Assembly (NCBI RefSeq): GCF_047528295.1
Contig: NZ_CP180001.1
Coordinates: forward strand, 744,001 to 808,000
Length of the DNA stretch: 64,000 nucleotides
From: Peptacetobacter sp900550335
GTDB taxonomy: Bacteria > Bacillota > Clostridia > Peptostreptococcales > Peptostreptococcaceae
Reading direction: 5' to 3'
The position numbers were made by a program, and so were the translations under genes. Position 1 is the first letter of the stretch. The number at the start of each line of letters is the position of its first letter. Below, in pieces: positions 36,951 through 45,484 of this stretch. The notes beneath the pieces were generated by a model that saw only the letters and a program-made list of their open reading frames with translations, was not told where the DNA came from and did no database searches.

Positions 36951-37712
36951 ATGGAAATATATAATAAGACTAAAATAGCTGTTAGAAATTTAGACCTTTA
37001 CTACGGCGAAAAACAGGCATTAAAAGATGTAAATATGAACATAAAAGAAGGAAAAGTGACTGCACTTATAGGGCCTTCAGGATGTGGTAAATCTACATTT
37101 ATAAGAACTTTAAACAAAATGAACGATTTAATAGACAACGTAAAAATCTACGGAGAAATAGATTTAGATGGAGAAGATATAAATAAACAGAATGTTATAG
37201 AATTAAGAACAAAAGTTGGTATGGTGTTCCAGAAACCAAACCCATTCCCAATGAGTATATATGACAATATAACTTACGGACCTAAAATACAGGGAATAAA
37301 AGATAAGAAAGAATTAGACAAAATAGTTGAAGAAAGTTTAAAAGGTGCAGCTATATGGGATGAAGTAAAAGATAGATTAAAAAGCTCAGCACTTGGTTTA
37401 TCAGGTGGGCAGCAGCAGAGACTTTGTATAGCTAGAGCAATAGCTATGAAACCAGAAGTTATATTAATGGACGAACCTACTTCTGCACTTGACCCAATAT
37501 CTACAGGTAAGGTTGAAGAGCTTATAGAAGAGTTAAAAGGTAAGTATACTATAGTAATAGTTACTCACAATATGCAGCAGGCAAACAGAATATCTGATGA
37601 TACTGCATTCTTCTTAAATGGTGAAGTTGTAGAATTTAACGACACAAGATCAATATTTGAAAATCCAATGGATAAAAGAACAGAAGATTATATAAACGGA
37701 AGATTTGGTTAA
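36951..37712 (+). CDS. pstB: Phosphate ABC transporter ATPase PstB
   Basis: 253 residues. Walker A GPSGCGKST, Q-loop VFQKPNPFPMSIYDN, signature LSGGQQQR, Walker B VILMDEPTSALDP. Drives phosphate import through PstCA. No phoU follows, which is unusual for a pst operon; only the PhoU-like tail of the Na/Pi transporter is seen in the window. The last ~12 codons are mirrored downstream. Confidence 0.96.
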   Translation: MEIYNKTKIAVRNLDLYYGEKQALKDVNMNIKEGKVTALIGPSGCGKSTFIRTLNKMNDLIDNVKIYGEIDLDGEDINKQNVIELRTKVGMVFQKPNPFPMSIYDNITYGPKIQGIKDKKELDKIVEESLKGAAIWDEVKDRLKSSALGLSGGQQQRLCIARAIAMKPEVILMDEPTSALDPISTGKVEELIEELKGKYTIVIVTHNMQQANRISDDTAFFLNGEVVEFNDTRSIFENPMDKRTEDYINGRFG

Positions 37713-37956
37713 GATATAACTGCGAAAAGGTGGTGTTTAATTTTTCTGAGACATTCATTTATTTAATAATAGTAAATCTCCTCTCCACGATTCCGACGCC
37801 TATTTGAAGAGCGAAATAGGTAGGCGTCTCCAAGTGTCGAGTGCGATTTAACTATTATTAAATAAAAACTGAATGTCACTAGAAAAATAAAAAACACCAC
37901 CTTTTTTCGCATTACACTTATCCCAAATCTGCAGTTTATATAATTCTTCTGAAGAA
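37677..37956 (+). repeat. Quasi-palindrome copy F at the pstB 3' end
   Basis: Divergent core CTCTCCACGATTC and CCAAGTGTCGAG around inner stem GACGCCTATTT / AAATAGGTAGGCGTC. Outer arms pair over about 60 bp (GCGAAAAGGTGGTG at 37722 with CACCACCTTTTTTCGC ending 37910). Beyond them 37911-37956 is an inverted copy of the pstB end: ATTATATAAAC and AGATTTGG have mirrored partners. Confidence 0.88.
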
Positions 37957-38027
37957 GTTGAAAAATCGATGTCCCTTGAAAAATTTGTAGAAGTGTTGAT
38001 GATGTAATGAAATTGAGTTGTTTTTCC

Positions 38028-38057
38028 TTGACATAAGTAAAGATAACTGTATATAAT
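38028..38057 (+). promoter_or_regulatory. valS promoter
   Basis: TTGACA (38028-38033), 18-bp spacer, TATAAT (38052-38057), just upstream of the T-box leader. Confidence 0.8.
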
Positions 38058-38074
38058 TAAAGTATTAATTATAT

Positions 38075-38311
38075 AAAAAACGTTGAAGAAGAGGAGTATT
38101 CAGTGACTTCCATCAGAGAGAGAAATCCATTGGCTGAGAGGTTTTTCAGGAGTAAGAGCTGGAGAAGGTAGCTTCGGAGTTTCCAAGCTGAGTTTAGTAG
38201 GTTTGGACGGGTGGAACCGTTATATTCTGTAGAGAGTCGAGGAATTTTTCCTCGGAATTAAGGTGGTAACGCGAGCTTTTCGTCCTTATACAGGATGAAA
38301 GGCTCTTTTTT
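38075..38311 (+). promoter_or_regulatory. T-box leader of valS
   Basis: The T-box sequence AAGGTGGTAACGCG lies at 38260, followed by a terminator stem (GAGCTTTTCGTCC / GGATGAAAGGCTC, then T6). Stem I shows the AGAGAG motif and distal loop GGCTGAGAGG. A likely specifier is GTA at 38168-38170, followed by GCTTCGGAG, which would select valine tRNA. Uncharged tRNA-Val should open the terminator and raise ValS. Confidence 0.9.
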
Positions 38312-38450
38312 ATAGGCGAAATAGTAATAAATATTATTTCGACACAAAAATGCGAGATAAACCTTTAGTATATCTTGGTAAAATGTAAGAATTTACTAAA
38401 ATATTTAAAAGGAAATCGATAATAAAATATATTATAGGGAGGATTAGAAA

Positions 38451-38507
38451 ATGGAAACAAATCTAAATAAGACTTATGATCCAAAAGAGTTCGAGTCAAG
38501 ACTTTAT
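38451..38507 (+). CDS. valS: valS 5' exon (19 codons)
   Basis: ATG at 38451 after AGGGAGG encodes 19 residues ending in SRLY, the start of a bacterial valyl-tRNA synthetase. The frame then meets TAA, the first bases of the IStron. Joining codon 19 to GAC at 40440 restores SRLY-DEWMEKGYF, which matches ValS in length and sequence, so the gene should be intact after RNA splicing. Confidence 0.88.
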
Positions 38508-38960
38508 TAAACTAGTTCAAGAATACTTGTGACTTTAGTTGTGAGATGAATTGGCTAGAATAGTAAGCATATAGGGAAACTTGTATGTAGACGTAGTAAA
38601 CCTACGCAACTAAGAAACTGAATTGCTGGAAAATCGTAAAGCTAATTAAACTACAACATAGAGATGAAAAAAGCTCAAGTGTGAATGTGGCGAAAGCAGA
38701 AAAAATTAATTAGATGGTATAAGGTTAAATCCTAAGTGCTTGAAAATCGATAATCAGCAGGTAAGCTCCGAATAGGAGAAACTTCAACGACTATTCCTCG
38801 TGAGGGAAGTACACTACAAGCTATTGGTAGTGGAAGTGGTTTCGCCCTAACAGGTAGTGCTGAGGGATAAGATATAGTCTGTGCTTAATGGAAACATTAA
38901 GAAGTTCATAAGAGAACTGTATAGGTAGCAGCGAGCCTATATGAACGAGACCTCCCATAT
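38508..38960 (+). ncRNA. Group I intron ribozyme core
   Basis: Catalytic portion of the IStron. The 5' exon ends in T (for the U-G pair at the splice site) and the intron ends in G at 40439, as required. P7 and the J8/7 region are recognisable; a complete secondary structure was not drawn. Confidence 0.8.
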
Positions 38961-39098
38961 GTTGTGGGATTCTAAAAATTTAAAACTAAAAAACTTTTAC
39001 AAAAATATTTTTAATAAAATGACTAAAAAGAACAAATGTTCTGTTAAATATGTTATAATATACCTATACAAATGTTTGCAGAAAGTGAGGTGATTATA

Positions 39099-40372
39099 AT
39101 GTATTTGACTATGAAGCAACAAGTAAAACAATTGACTAAAGAAGATTATAAAAACTTAAAACTGCTATCTCATATAGCTAAGAATTTAGCTAATGAGGCA
39201 ATCTATAATATTAGACAGTACTATTTTAGTGAAGGTAAATATCTAAACTGTCAAAAGAATTACGAATTGCTAAAAAATAGCCCTAACTATAAAATACTAA
39301 ATTCAAATATGGCACAGCAGATTTTAAAAGAAGTTGATGGATCTTTTAAATCTTTCTTCGGACTACTTAAATTAGCAAAGAAAGGTAAATACAATTTTAA
39401 AGATATAAAACTTCCTAAATATCTTCCTAAAGATGGTTTTAAAACATTGATTATAGGTTTTGTGAGAATAAAGGGAAACAAATTACTAATTCCATACTCA
39501 TTTTCTTTTAAGAAAGAACATAAAAGTATTGAGATAAATATTCCACCTAAACTAGTTGATAAAAATATAAAGGAGATACGAATTATACCTAAATCAAAAG
39601 CTAGGTTCTTTGAAATTCAATATATCTATGAAGTAGAAGAAGTTCAAAGTAATGTCGATAAAAATAAAGTACTAGCGATAGATTTGGGGGTGAATAATCT
39701 TGCTACTTGTGTAACATCAACTGGAAAATCTTTCATAGTAGATGGAAGAAGATTAAAATCTATAAACCAATGGCATAATAAAGAAAATGCACGTTTACAG
39801 AGTATAAAGGACAAACAAGGATATAAAAAGAAATACACAAACAGACAGTTTTTGAATACTAGAAAAAGAAACAATAGAGTTAATGATTATATGAACAAAA
39901 CTGCAAGAATAATAATAAACTATTGTTTAGAAAATGGAATAGGAACTGTTGTATGTGGGTATAACCCAACACTTCAAAAAAATTCTGATTTAGGCAAGAA
40001 AAATAATCAGACATTTGTAAATATACCATTTGGAGTACTTAGAGAAAAAATAGAGTATCTTTGTGAATTATATGGAATAACTTTTGTTGAACAAGAGAAA
40101 GCTACACATCAAAGGCTAGTTTCTTTGACAAAGATGAGATTCCTGTATATGAAAATATAATCGAAGAAATTAAAAACTGGTTTCCACGTAAGGAATATAA
40201 ATTTAGCGGAAAAAGAGTTAAGAGAGGATTGTATCAAACAAAAGATGGTAGGTTAATAAATGCAGATGTAAACGGAGCGTTGAATATATTGAGTAAAAGT
40301 AAAGTTGTGGACTTAGAAGTCCTATACAATAGAGGCGAACTGGACACGCCTATAAGAATAAGGGTTGCATAG
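39099..40372 (+). pseudogene. tnpB: TnpB (IS605 OrfB) with a frameshift
   Basis: Codes for a RuvC-like RNA-guided nuclease of IS605 elements. The first part keeps the N-terminal helices and the first catalytic Asp (LAIDLGVNN). At about 40098 (GAACAAGAGAAAGC) one base is missing relative to the expected EQEESYTS, so the frame stops at 40160; the next frame continues SYTSKASFFDKDEIP and ends in NADVNGALNI, with the last catalytic Asp, to a stop at 40370. The canonical Glu position reads CGYNP; the Glu of EQEES probably substitutes in this clade. Start ATG 39099 after GTGAGG. CAA-rich Gln codons. Confidence 0.85.
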
Positions 40373-40439
40373 CAACTAAACTTCTTAAATAAAGTTTTAA
40401 ACTTTTAGAACCCTGCGACTTTAGTCATGGGAGGTTCAG

Positions 40440-43046
40440 GACGAGTGGATGGAAAAAGGTTATTTTGCTTCAAAACCAAATAAAGATAAAAAACCTTTCA
40501 CAATAATGATGCCACCACCAAATATAACAGGACAGTTACATATGGGGCACGCATTAGACCACACACTTCAGGATGTTTTAATAAGATGGAAGAGAATGCA
40601 GGGATGTGAAACACTTTGGTTACCAGGTACTGACCATGCATCAATAGCTACTGAAGTTAAGGTTGTTGAAAGAATTAAAAAAGAAGAAGGAAAATCTAAA
40701 TACGAATTAGGTAGAGACGAATTCATGAAGAGAGCTTGGGCTTGGAAAGAAGAATTCGGTGGAAAAATAGAAAATCAGCTTAAAAAATTAGGGGATTCTT
40801 GTGACTGGGATAGACAGAGATTCACAATGGACCAGGGATGCAATGATGCAGTTAAAGAATTCTTTATAAAATTATATGAAGAAGGACATATATACAGAGG
40901 TCATAGAATAATAAACTGGTGTCCAAACTGTAAGACTACTCTTTCAGATGCAGAAGTTGAACACGAAGATCAGCCAGGTAATTTCTACCATGTAAAATAT
41001 TTCCTAAAAGATAGCGATCAGTTCCTTGAAGTGGCTACTACAAGACCTGAAACTATGCTTGGGGACTCTGGTATAGCAGTAAACCCTAACGATGAAAGAT
41101 ATGCTGACATAGTTGGAAAAACTGCAATACTTCCATTAGTTGGTAGAGAATTACCAATAGTTGCAGATGAATATGTTGATATGGAATTCGGTACTGGTGT
41201 TGTTAAAATGACTCCAGCTCACGACCCTAACGACTTCGAAGTTGGTTTAAGACATAATTTAGAAGAAATCAACGTTATGAACGAAGACGGTACAATGAAC
41301 GACAAATGCGGTAAATACGCAGGTATGGACAGATATGAATGTAGAAAAGCAATCATAGACGACCTAAAAGAAGAAGGATTCTTAATAAAAATAAAAGAAC
41401 ACGACCACGCTGTTGGTACTTGCTATAGATGTCATACAACTATAGAACCAAGATTATCTGAACAGTGGTTCGTAAAAATGGATAAATTAGCAGAACCTGC
41501 TATAAAAATATTAAACGATAAAGAATTACAGTTTGTTCCTGATAAATTTGACAAAACTTACCTACAGTGGTTAGAAAACATAAGAGACTGGTGTATATCA
41601 AGACAGTTATGGTGGGGTCATCAGATACCAGCATACTACTGCCAGGAATGTGGAGAAGTTGTTGTTGCTAGAGAAATGCCAGAAAAATGTCCAAAATGTG
41701 GATGTACTCACTTCAAACAGGATGAAGACGTACTAGATACTTGGTTCTCATCTGCTTTATGGCCATTCTCAACACTTGGTTGGCCAAACAACACAGAAGA
41801 ATTAAACTACTACTATCCAACAAACGTGCTTGTAACTGGATACGATATAATATTCTTCTGGGTAGTAAGAATGGCATTTGCAGCAATGTTCTGTATGAAT
41901 GAAAAACCATTCTCTCATGTATTAATACACGGACTTGTTAGAGACTCTCAGGGTAGAAAAATGAGTAAATCTTTAGGAAATGGTATCGACCCACTTGAAA
42001 TAATAGACCAGTTTGGTGCAGATGCTTTAAGATTTACATTAATAACAGGAAACTCTCCAGGAAACGATATGAGATTCTACATGGAAAGAGTTGAATTTGC
42101 TAGAAACTTCGCAAATAAATTATGGAATGCATCAAGATTCGTATTCATGAACTGGGACGAAGAAATGATGAATGGCGTAACAAGAAGCGATGTTGAAGCT
42201 AACTTAACATTAGCAGATAAATGGATAATATCAAGAGCTAACAACATAGTTAAAGATGTTACTCATAACATGGATAAATTCGAATTAGGTATGGCTCTTC
42301 AGAAAGCATACGACTTCACTTGGTCAGAATACTGTGACTGGTACATAGAAATGGTTAAACCAAGATTATACGGAGATGATGTAGAAGCTAAAAAAGCAGC
42401 TCTTTACACATTAACTTATGTTCTTGAAACAATATTAAAACTTCTTCACCCATTCATACCATTCATAACAGAAGAAATATTCGACCATCTTCCAACTGCA
42501 AACGGAATGATAATAGTATCTGAATGGCCAGAATTCAAAGAAGAAGACAACATGGCTAAAGAAGAAGCTATGATGGATATAATGATGGACGGTATAAGAA
42601 ACGTAAGAAACGTTAGATCAGAAATGAACGTTCCACCATCTAAAAAAGCAAAAGTTATAATGGTTCCTAGTGAAGATAAACTAGAAGCTGTTGAAGCAGG
42701 AAAAGACTACTTCAAAACTTTAGCATCAGCATCAGAAGTTGAAGTTAGAGCAGATGAAGCTGGTATACCTGAAGATGCAGTAAGTGTAGTTATAGACGGT
42801 GTTAAGATATTTATACCTCTTGACGAATTAGTTGACTTCGAAAAAGAATTAGAAAGATTAAACAAGGAAAAAGCTAAATTAGAAGGCGAAATTAAGAGAG
42901 TTAATGGAAAACTTTCTAATCAGGGATTCCTTGCAAAAGCACCTCAGAAATTAGTTGATGAGGAAAAAGCTAAAAAAGAAAAATTTGAAGAAATGATGAA
43001 ATCAGTAGAGGAAAGATTAGCTAGTATACAGGCAAAACTTTCATAA
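40440..43046 (+). CDS. valS: Valyl-tRNA synthetase ValS, main exon
   Basis: 868 codons of a spliced 887-residue class I synthetase. HMGH is the HIGH motif (PPPNITGQLHMGHAL), GRKMSKSLGNG the KMSKS loop, an editing domain lies between, paired CxxC zinc-type motifs follow, and a C-terminal coiled coil (about residues 810-880) closes it. It charges tRNA-Val. Without splicing only a truncated form from an internal ATG (40449) could be made, missing part of the N terminus; there is no ribosome site there, so expression depends on the intron. Gln codons nearly all CAG. Confidence 0.93.
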   Translation, partial: DEWMEKGYFASKPNKDKKPFTIMMPPPNITGQLHMGHALDHTLQDVLIRWKRMQGCETLWLPGTDHASIATEVKVVERIKKEEGKSKYELGRDEFMKRAWAWKEEFGGKIENQLKKLGDSCDWDRQRFTMDQGCNDAVKEFFIKLYEEGHIYRGHRIINWCPNCKTTLSDAEVEHEDQPGNFYHVKYFLKDSDQFLEVATTRPETMLGDSGIAVNPNDERYADIVGKTAILPLVGRELPIVADEYVDMEFGTGVVKMTPAHDPNDFEVGLRHNLEEINVMNEDGTMNDKCGKYAGMDRYECRKAIIDDLKEEGFLIKIKEHDHAVGTCYRCHTTIEPRLSEQWFVKMDKLAEPAIKILNDKELQFVPDKFDKTYLQWLENIRDWCISRQLWWGHQIPAYYCQECGEVVVAREMPEKCPKCGCTHFKQDEDVLDTWFSSALWPFSTLGWPNNTEELNYYYPTNVLVTGYDIIFFWVVRMAFAAMFCMNEKPFSHVLIHGLVRDSQGRKMSKSLGNGIDPLEIIDQFGADALRFTLITGNSPGNDMRFYMERVEFARNFANKLWNASRFVFMNWDEEMMNGVTRSDVEANLTLADKWIISRANNIVKDVTHNMDKFELGMALQKAYDFTWSEYCDWYIEMVKPRLYGDDVEAKKAALYTLTYVLETILKLLHPFIPFITEEIFDHLPTANGMIIVSEWPEFKEEDNMAKEEAMMDIMMDGIRNVRNVRSEMNVPPSKKAKVIMVPSEDKLEAVEAGKDYFKTLASASEVEVRADEAGIPEDAVSVVIDGVKIFIPLDELVDFEKELERLNKEKAKLEGEIKRVNGKLSNQGFLAKAPQKLVDEEKAKKEKFEEMMKSVEERLASIQAKLS

Positions 43047-43319
43047 AATGTAAAAATAAACTGTCGAGGCAGTAAATAGAGGGGGATGTCGCATAGTTTT
43101 ATGACATCTCCCTTTTTTAGAGATGGGGTAAATTTCATCTCCAGGCTTCGAACTTTGCAATTTTAATTTTAAATGAGAGGTACGATAATGAAGCGAAGTT
43201 CTGCAGATTGTCGATTTCAATTTTACCGCCATTTTTTTAAAATAGGCGACATCCCTCTCGTATTTTACTGTCTTTCAGTTTATATTTTTATTATTTTATA
43301 GAAAGTTTCTTGCCTGTAA
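43025..43319 (+). repeat. Quasi-palindrome copy G at the valS 3' end
   Basis: Core: CTCCAGGCTTC (43139), inner stem GAACTTTGC / GCGAAGTTC, TGCAGATTGTCG (43202). The arms pair GGGGGATGTCGC (43081) with GCGACATCCCTC (43246). The mirror extends to the end of valS: TACAGGCAA, AACTTTC and the AAATAAACTG region reappear inverted at 43260-43319. The terminator hairpin 43081-43117 sits inside the left arm. Confidence 0.9.
43081..43117 (+). terminator. valS terminator nested in copy G
   Basis: GGGGGATGTC pairs with GACATCTCCC, then T6. The same GGGGGATGTCGC strand can pair with GCGACATCCCTC at 43246, so the two structures exclude each other. Confidence 0.8.
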
Positions 43320-43451
43320 CTAAAAACTTTTTTGAGTGGAAGGGTGCTTATTAGAAGTAAGTAAAATATGAAATGAAAAGTTTCTGCCAAGTAAAAGTAA
43401 GTTTAATTGGAAAAGATAACTTTTATTTTGTTAGATTTATTGGAGGTAAAT

Positions 43452-44750
43452 ATGAATTATATTGAAGCTTTAGATTATATACACAGTAGTCATAGGTTTG
43501 GTATGAAGCTTGGGCTTGAGTCTACAGAGAAGCTTATGGAGCTTCTTGGAAATCCTCAAGACGAGCTTAATATTATCCACGTTGCAGGTACTAATGGTAA
43601 GGGTTCTATTTGTTCATTTATCGCAAAGGTGCTTGAGAAGAGTGGCTACAAGGTTGGGCTGTTTACATCTCCATATCTTGAGGTGTTCAATGAAAGAATT
43701 AGGATAAATGGGGAAAATATTACAGATGAACATATTGCAAAGTCTGTGTCTGAGGTTAAATTGCGGATAGATAAGATGATTGCTGAGGGGTACGATTCTC
43801 CAACTGAATTTGAGATTGTGACTGCGATGGCGTTTTTAATATATAAATGGGAAAATGTTGATTACGCAGTTATGGAAGTTGGACTTGGTGGAAGATATGA
43901 CTCAACAAATATTATAAAAAATCCACTTGTTAGCGTTATTGCATCTATAAGTTTAGATCATACTAGAGTTCTTGGGGACACTATTGCAAAAATTGCATAC
44001 GAAAAAGGTGGAATTATCAAGAAAAATTCTGCGGTTGTAGTTTATTCTCAGGGGGATGAGGCTGAGGATGTGCTTAAGAAAATTGCAGCTGAGGAAGGTG
44101 CTGATTTTGTAGAAGCAGATTTTAGTAGTATAAATGTTAAGAAAGATGATGTTAATTCACAGATATTTGACTTTTCTATCAACGGAAAAGAATTTAAGGA
44201 TATGGAAATTAGATTGATAGGTGAGCATCAGGTTAGAAACTGCGTGACTGCTTTAAATGCGATAGATTATCTTAGAAGAAGTGGCAAGGTAGCAAATATC
44301 ACAAACGAGAGTGTGAAAGCAGGTATTTTAGAGACAAAATGGCCAGGTAGGGTTGAAAAAGTGATGGAAAATCCTACATTTATTATAGATGGTGCACACA
44401 ACGAGGATGGTGCGAGATCTTTGAGAAAAGTTCTTGATAAGTACTTTGCTGATAGAAATCTTGTGCTTATGCTAGGAATGCTTGAGGATAAGGATATCGA
44501 CACTGTGCTTGAGATTTTGATGCCTGTTTTTGATAAGGTTGTTGTGACTGAGCCAGATAATCCGAGAAAGATTTCTGCGGATAAGTTAAAAGCTAAGATT
44601 GAGAAATACACAGGTAATGTGGAAGCTGTGGAAAAAATTGAGGATGCTTTGGAAAGAGTGCTAGAAGTTGCTGAAGAAGGGGATGTAATAATAAGTGCGG
44701 GATCTCTATATATGATAGGAGAGGTTAGAACACTTTTAAGAAATAGATAA
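43452..44750 (+). CDS. folC: Folylpolyglutamate / dihydrofolate synthase FolC
   Basis: 432 residues. P-loop GTNGKGSICSF near residue 45, omega-loop TSPYLEVFNERI, and the ATP-binding EVGLGGRYDSTN. It ligates glutamate to dihydropteroate or folates. The ATG at 43452 follows TGGAGG; an in-frame ATG at 43407 has no site. Its 3' end is mirrored in the array downstream. Confidence 0.93.
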   Translation: MNYIEALDYIHSSHRFGMKLGLESTEKLMELLGNPQDELNIIHVAGTNGKGSICSFIAKVLEKSGYKVGLFTSPYLEVFNERIRINGENITDEHIAKSVSEVKLRIDKMIAEGYDSPTEFEIVTAMAFLIYKWENVDYAVMEVGLGGRYDSTNIIKNPLVSVIASISLDHTRVLGDTIAKIAYEKGGIIKKNSAVVVYSQGDEAEDVLKKIAAEEGADFVEADFSSINVKKDDVNSQIFDFSINGKEFKDMEIRLIGEHQVRNCVTALNAIDYLRRSGKVANITNESVKAGILETKWPGRVEKVMENPTFIIDGAHNEDGARSLRKVLDKYFADRNLVLMLGMLEDKDIDTVLEILMPVFDKVVVTEPDNPRKISADKLKAKIEKYTGNVEAVEKIEDALERVLEVAEEGDVIISAGSLYMIGEVRTLLRNR

Positions 44751-44884
44751 CTGGGGAGAGGGGCGATATACTCCATTTGTGACGCGCAATCAAGTTGCGA
44801 CAGTCACAAATGGAGTATATTCGCCCCTCTTTTTAAGTTTAATCATTATTTTTAAAAGCGTTCTTTGAGGAAGAATGCTAGAGG
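44704..44884 (+). repeat. Quasi-palindrome at the folC 3' end (third core type)
   Basis: Hairpin 44757-44834 (GAGGGGCGA, ATACTCCATTTGTGAC with complement, loop GCGCAATCAAGTTGCGACA), T5 follows. The folC end (AGAACACTTTTAA at 44728) is mirrored by TTTTTAAAAGCGTTCT at 44848, and CTCTA at 44704 by TAGAG near 44880. Same design as copies A-L, other core. Confidence 0.75.
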
Positions 44885-45139
44885 TATATCTTTGGTAAAA
44901 GGGATAGATGGTCAATATACTTTATTTGTAACGCGCAATCAAGTTGCGACAGTCACAAATGGAGTATATTCACCCCTCTTTTTAAGTTTATCATTATTTT
45001 TAAAAGCGTTCTTTGAGGAAGAATGCTAGAGGTATATCTTTGGTAAAAGGGATAGATGGTCAATATACTTTATTTGTAACGCGCAATCAAGTTGCGACAG
45101 TTACAAATAAAGTATAATTGCCCCTCTTTTTCAGTTAGT
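44844..45139 (+). repeat. Two tandem 148-bp repeats, each carrying the hairpin
   Basis: The unit beginning CATTATTTTTAAAAGCG occurs at 44844 and 44992. Each contains a hairpin (44909-44982 and 45057-45132) with the invariant loop GCGCAATCAAGTTGCGACA. With the first hairpin there are three. Arms: hairpin 1 C-G pairs, hairpin 3 T-A pairs at the same sites, hairpin 2 mixed, pairing through G-T. Confidence 0.9.
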
Positions 45140-45180
45140 TATTATTTTTTAGAAGTATATTTTTGGTTAGTTTGAAAATT

Positions 45181-45280
45181 TTGTTAGTTATAAGTGATAA
45201 AAAGAGTGTTTTTGGTGATTTTGTTAGTTATAACTAATAAAAATGATATTTTTAGGCATTTTATCAGTTATAACTGATAA
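45181..45280. repeat. Three 20-bp palindromes at 40-bp spacing upstream of ligA
   Basis: TTGTTAGTTATAAGTGATAA (45181), TTGTTAGTTATAACTAATAA (45221), TTATCAGTTATAACTGATAA (45261), the last a perfect palindrome. The starts are exactly 40 bp apart, so all would lie on the same helix face. This looks like an operator array; the remaining gap up to 45484 is AT-rich with no gene. Confidence 0.6.
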
Positions 45281-45484
45281 AATTATTTATAAAAGTATAA
45301 TAAATAAAAATAAAGAGAAGTTTTAATAACAGAGGTTTTAATTGTTTCTTCTTTTTTTATATTTTTTATGTCTAATTCAACAAATTTGATATAATTAAAT
45401 ATAGAAAGAATTAAAAAATAAAAATATCCTTCAATAAGGGATAAATAATTCTTTCTTAAAAATAAACGCTAGAGAGGAAACTTT

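Larger units (their letters stand above)
38508..40439 (+). mobile_element. IStron (group I intron fused to IS605-type element) in valS
   Basis: 1,932 nt, inserted after TTTAT. The left 450 nt hold group I intron core motifs: TTCAACGACTA (38783, P7 region), AATCAGCAGGTAAGC before it, and AAGATATAGTCT (38869, 3' side of P7). The middle holds a damaged tnpB, the right end the IS605-like terminus ending in GGGAGGTTCAG with the terminal G at 40439. No TnpA transposase is present. Self-splicing removes it from valS mRNA; in studied IStrons the right end also gives the omega guide RNA, competing with splicing. Confidence 0.9.

Noticed and set aside
40161..40372. Separate small gene after TnpB
   Set aside because: It is the C-terminal part of TnpB in another frame.
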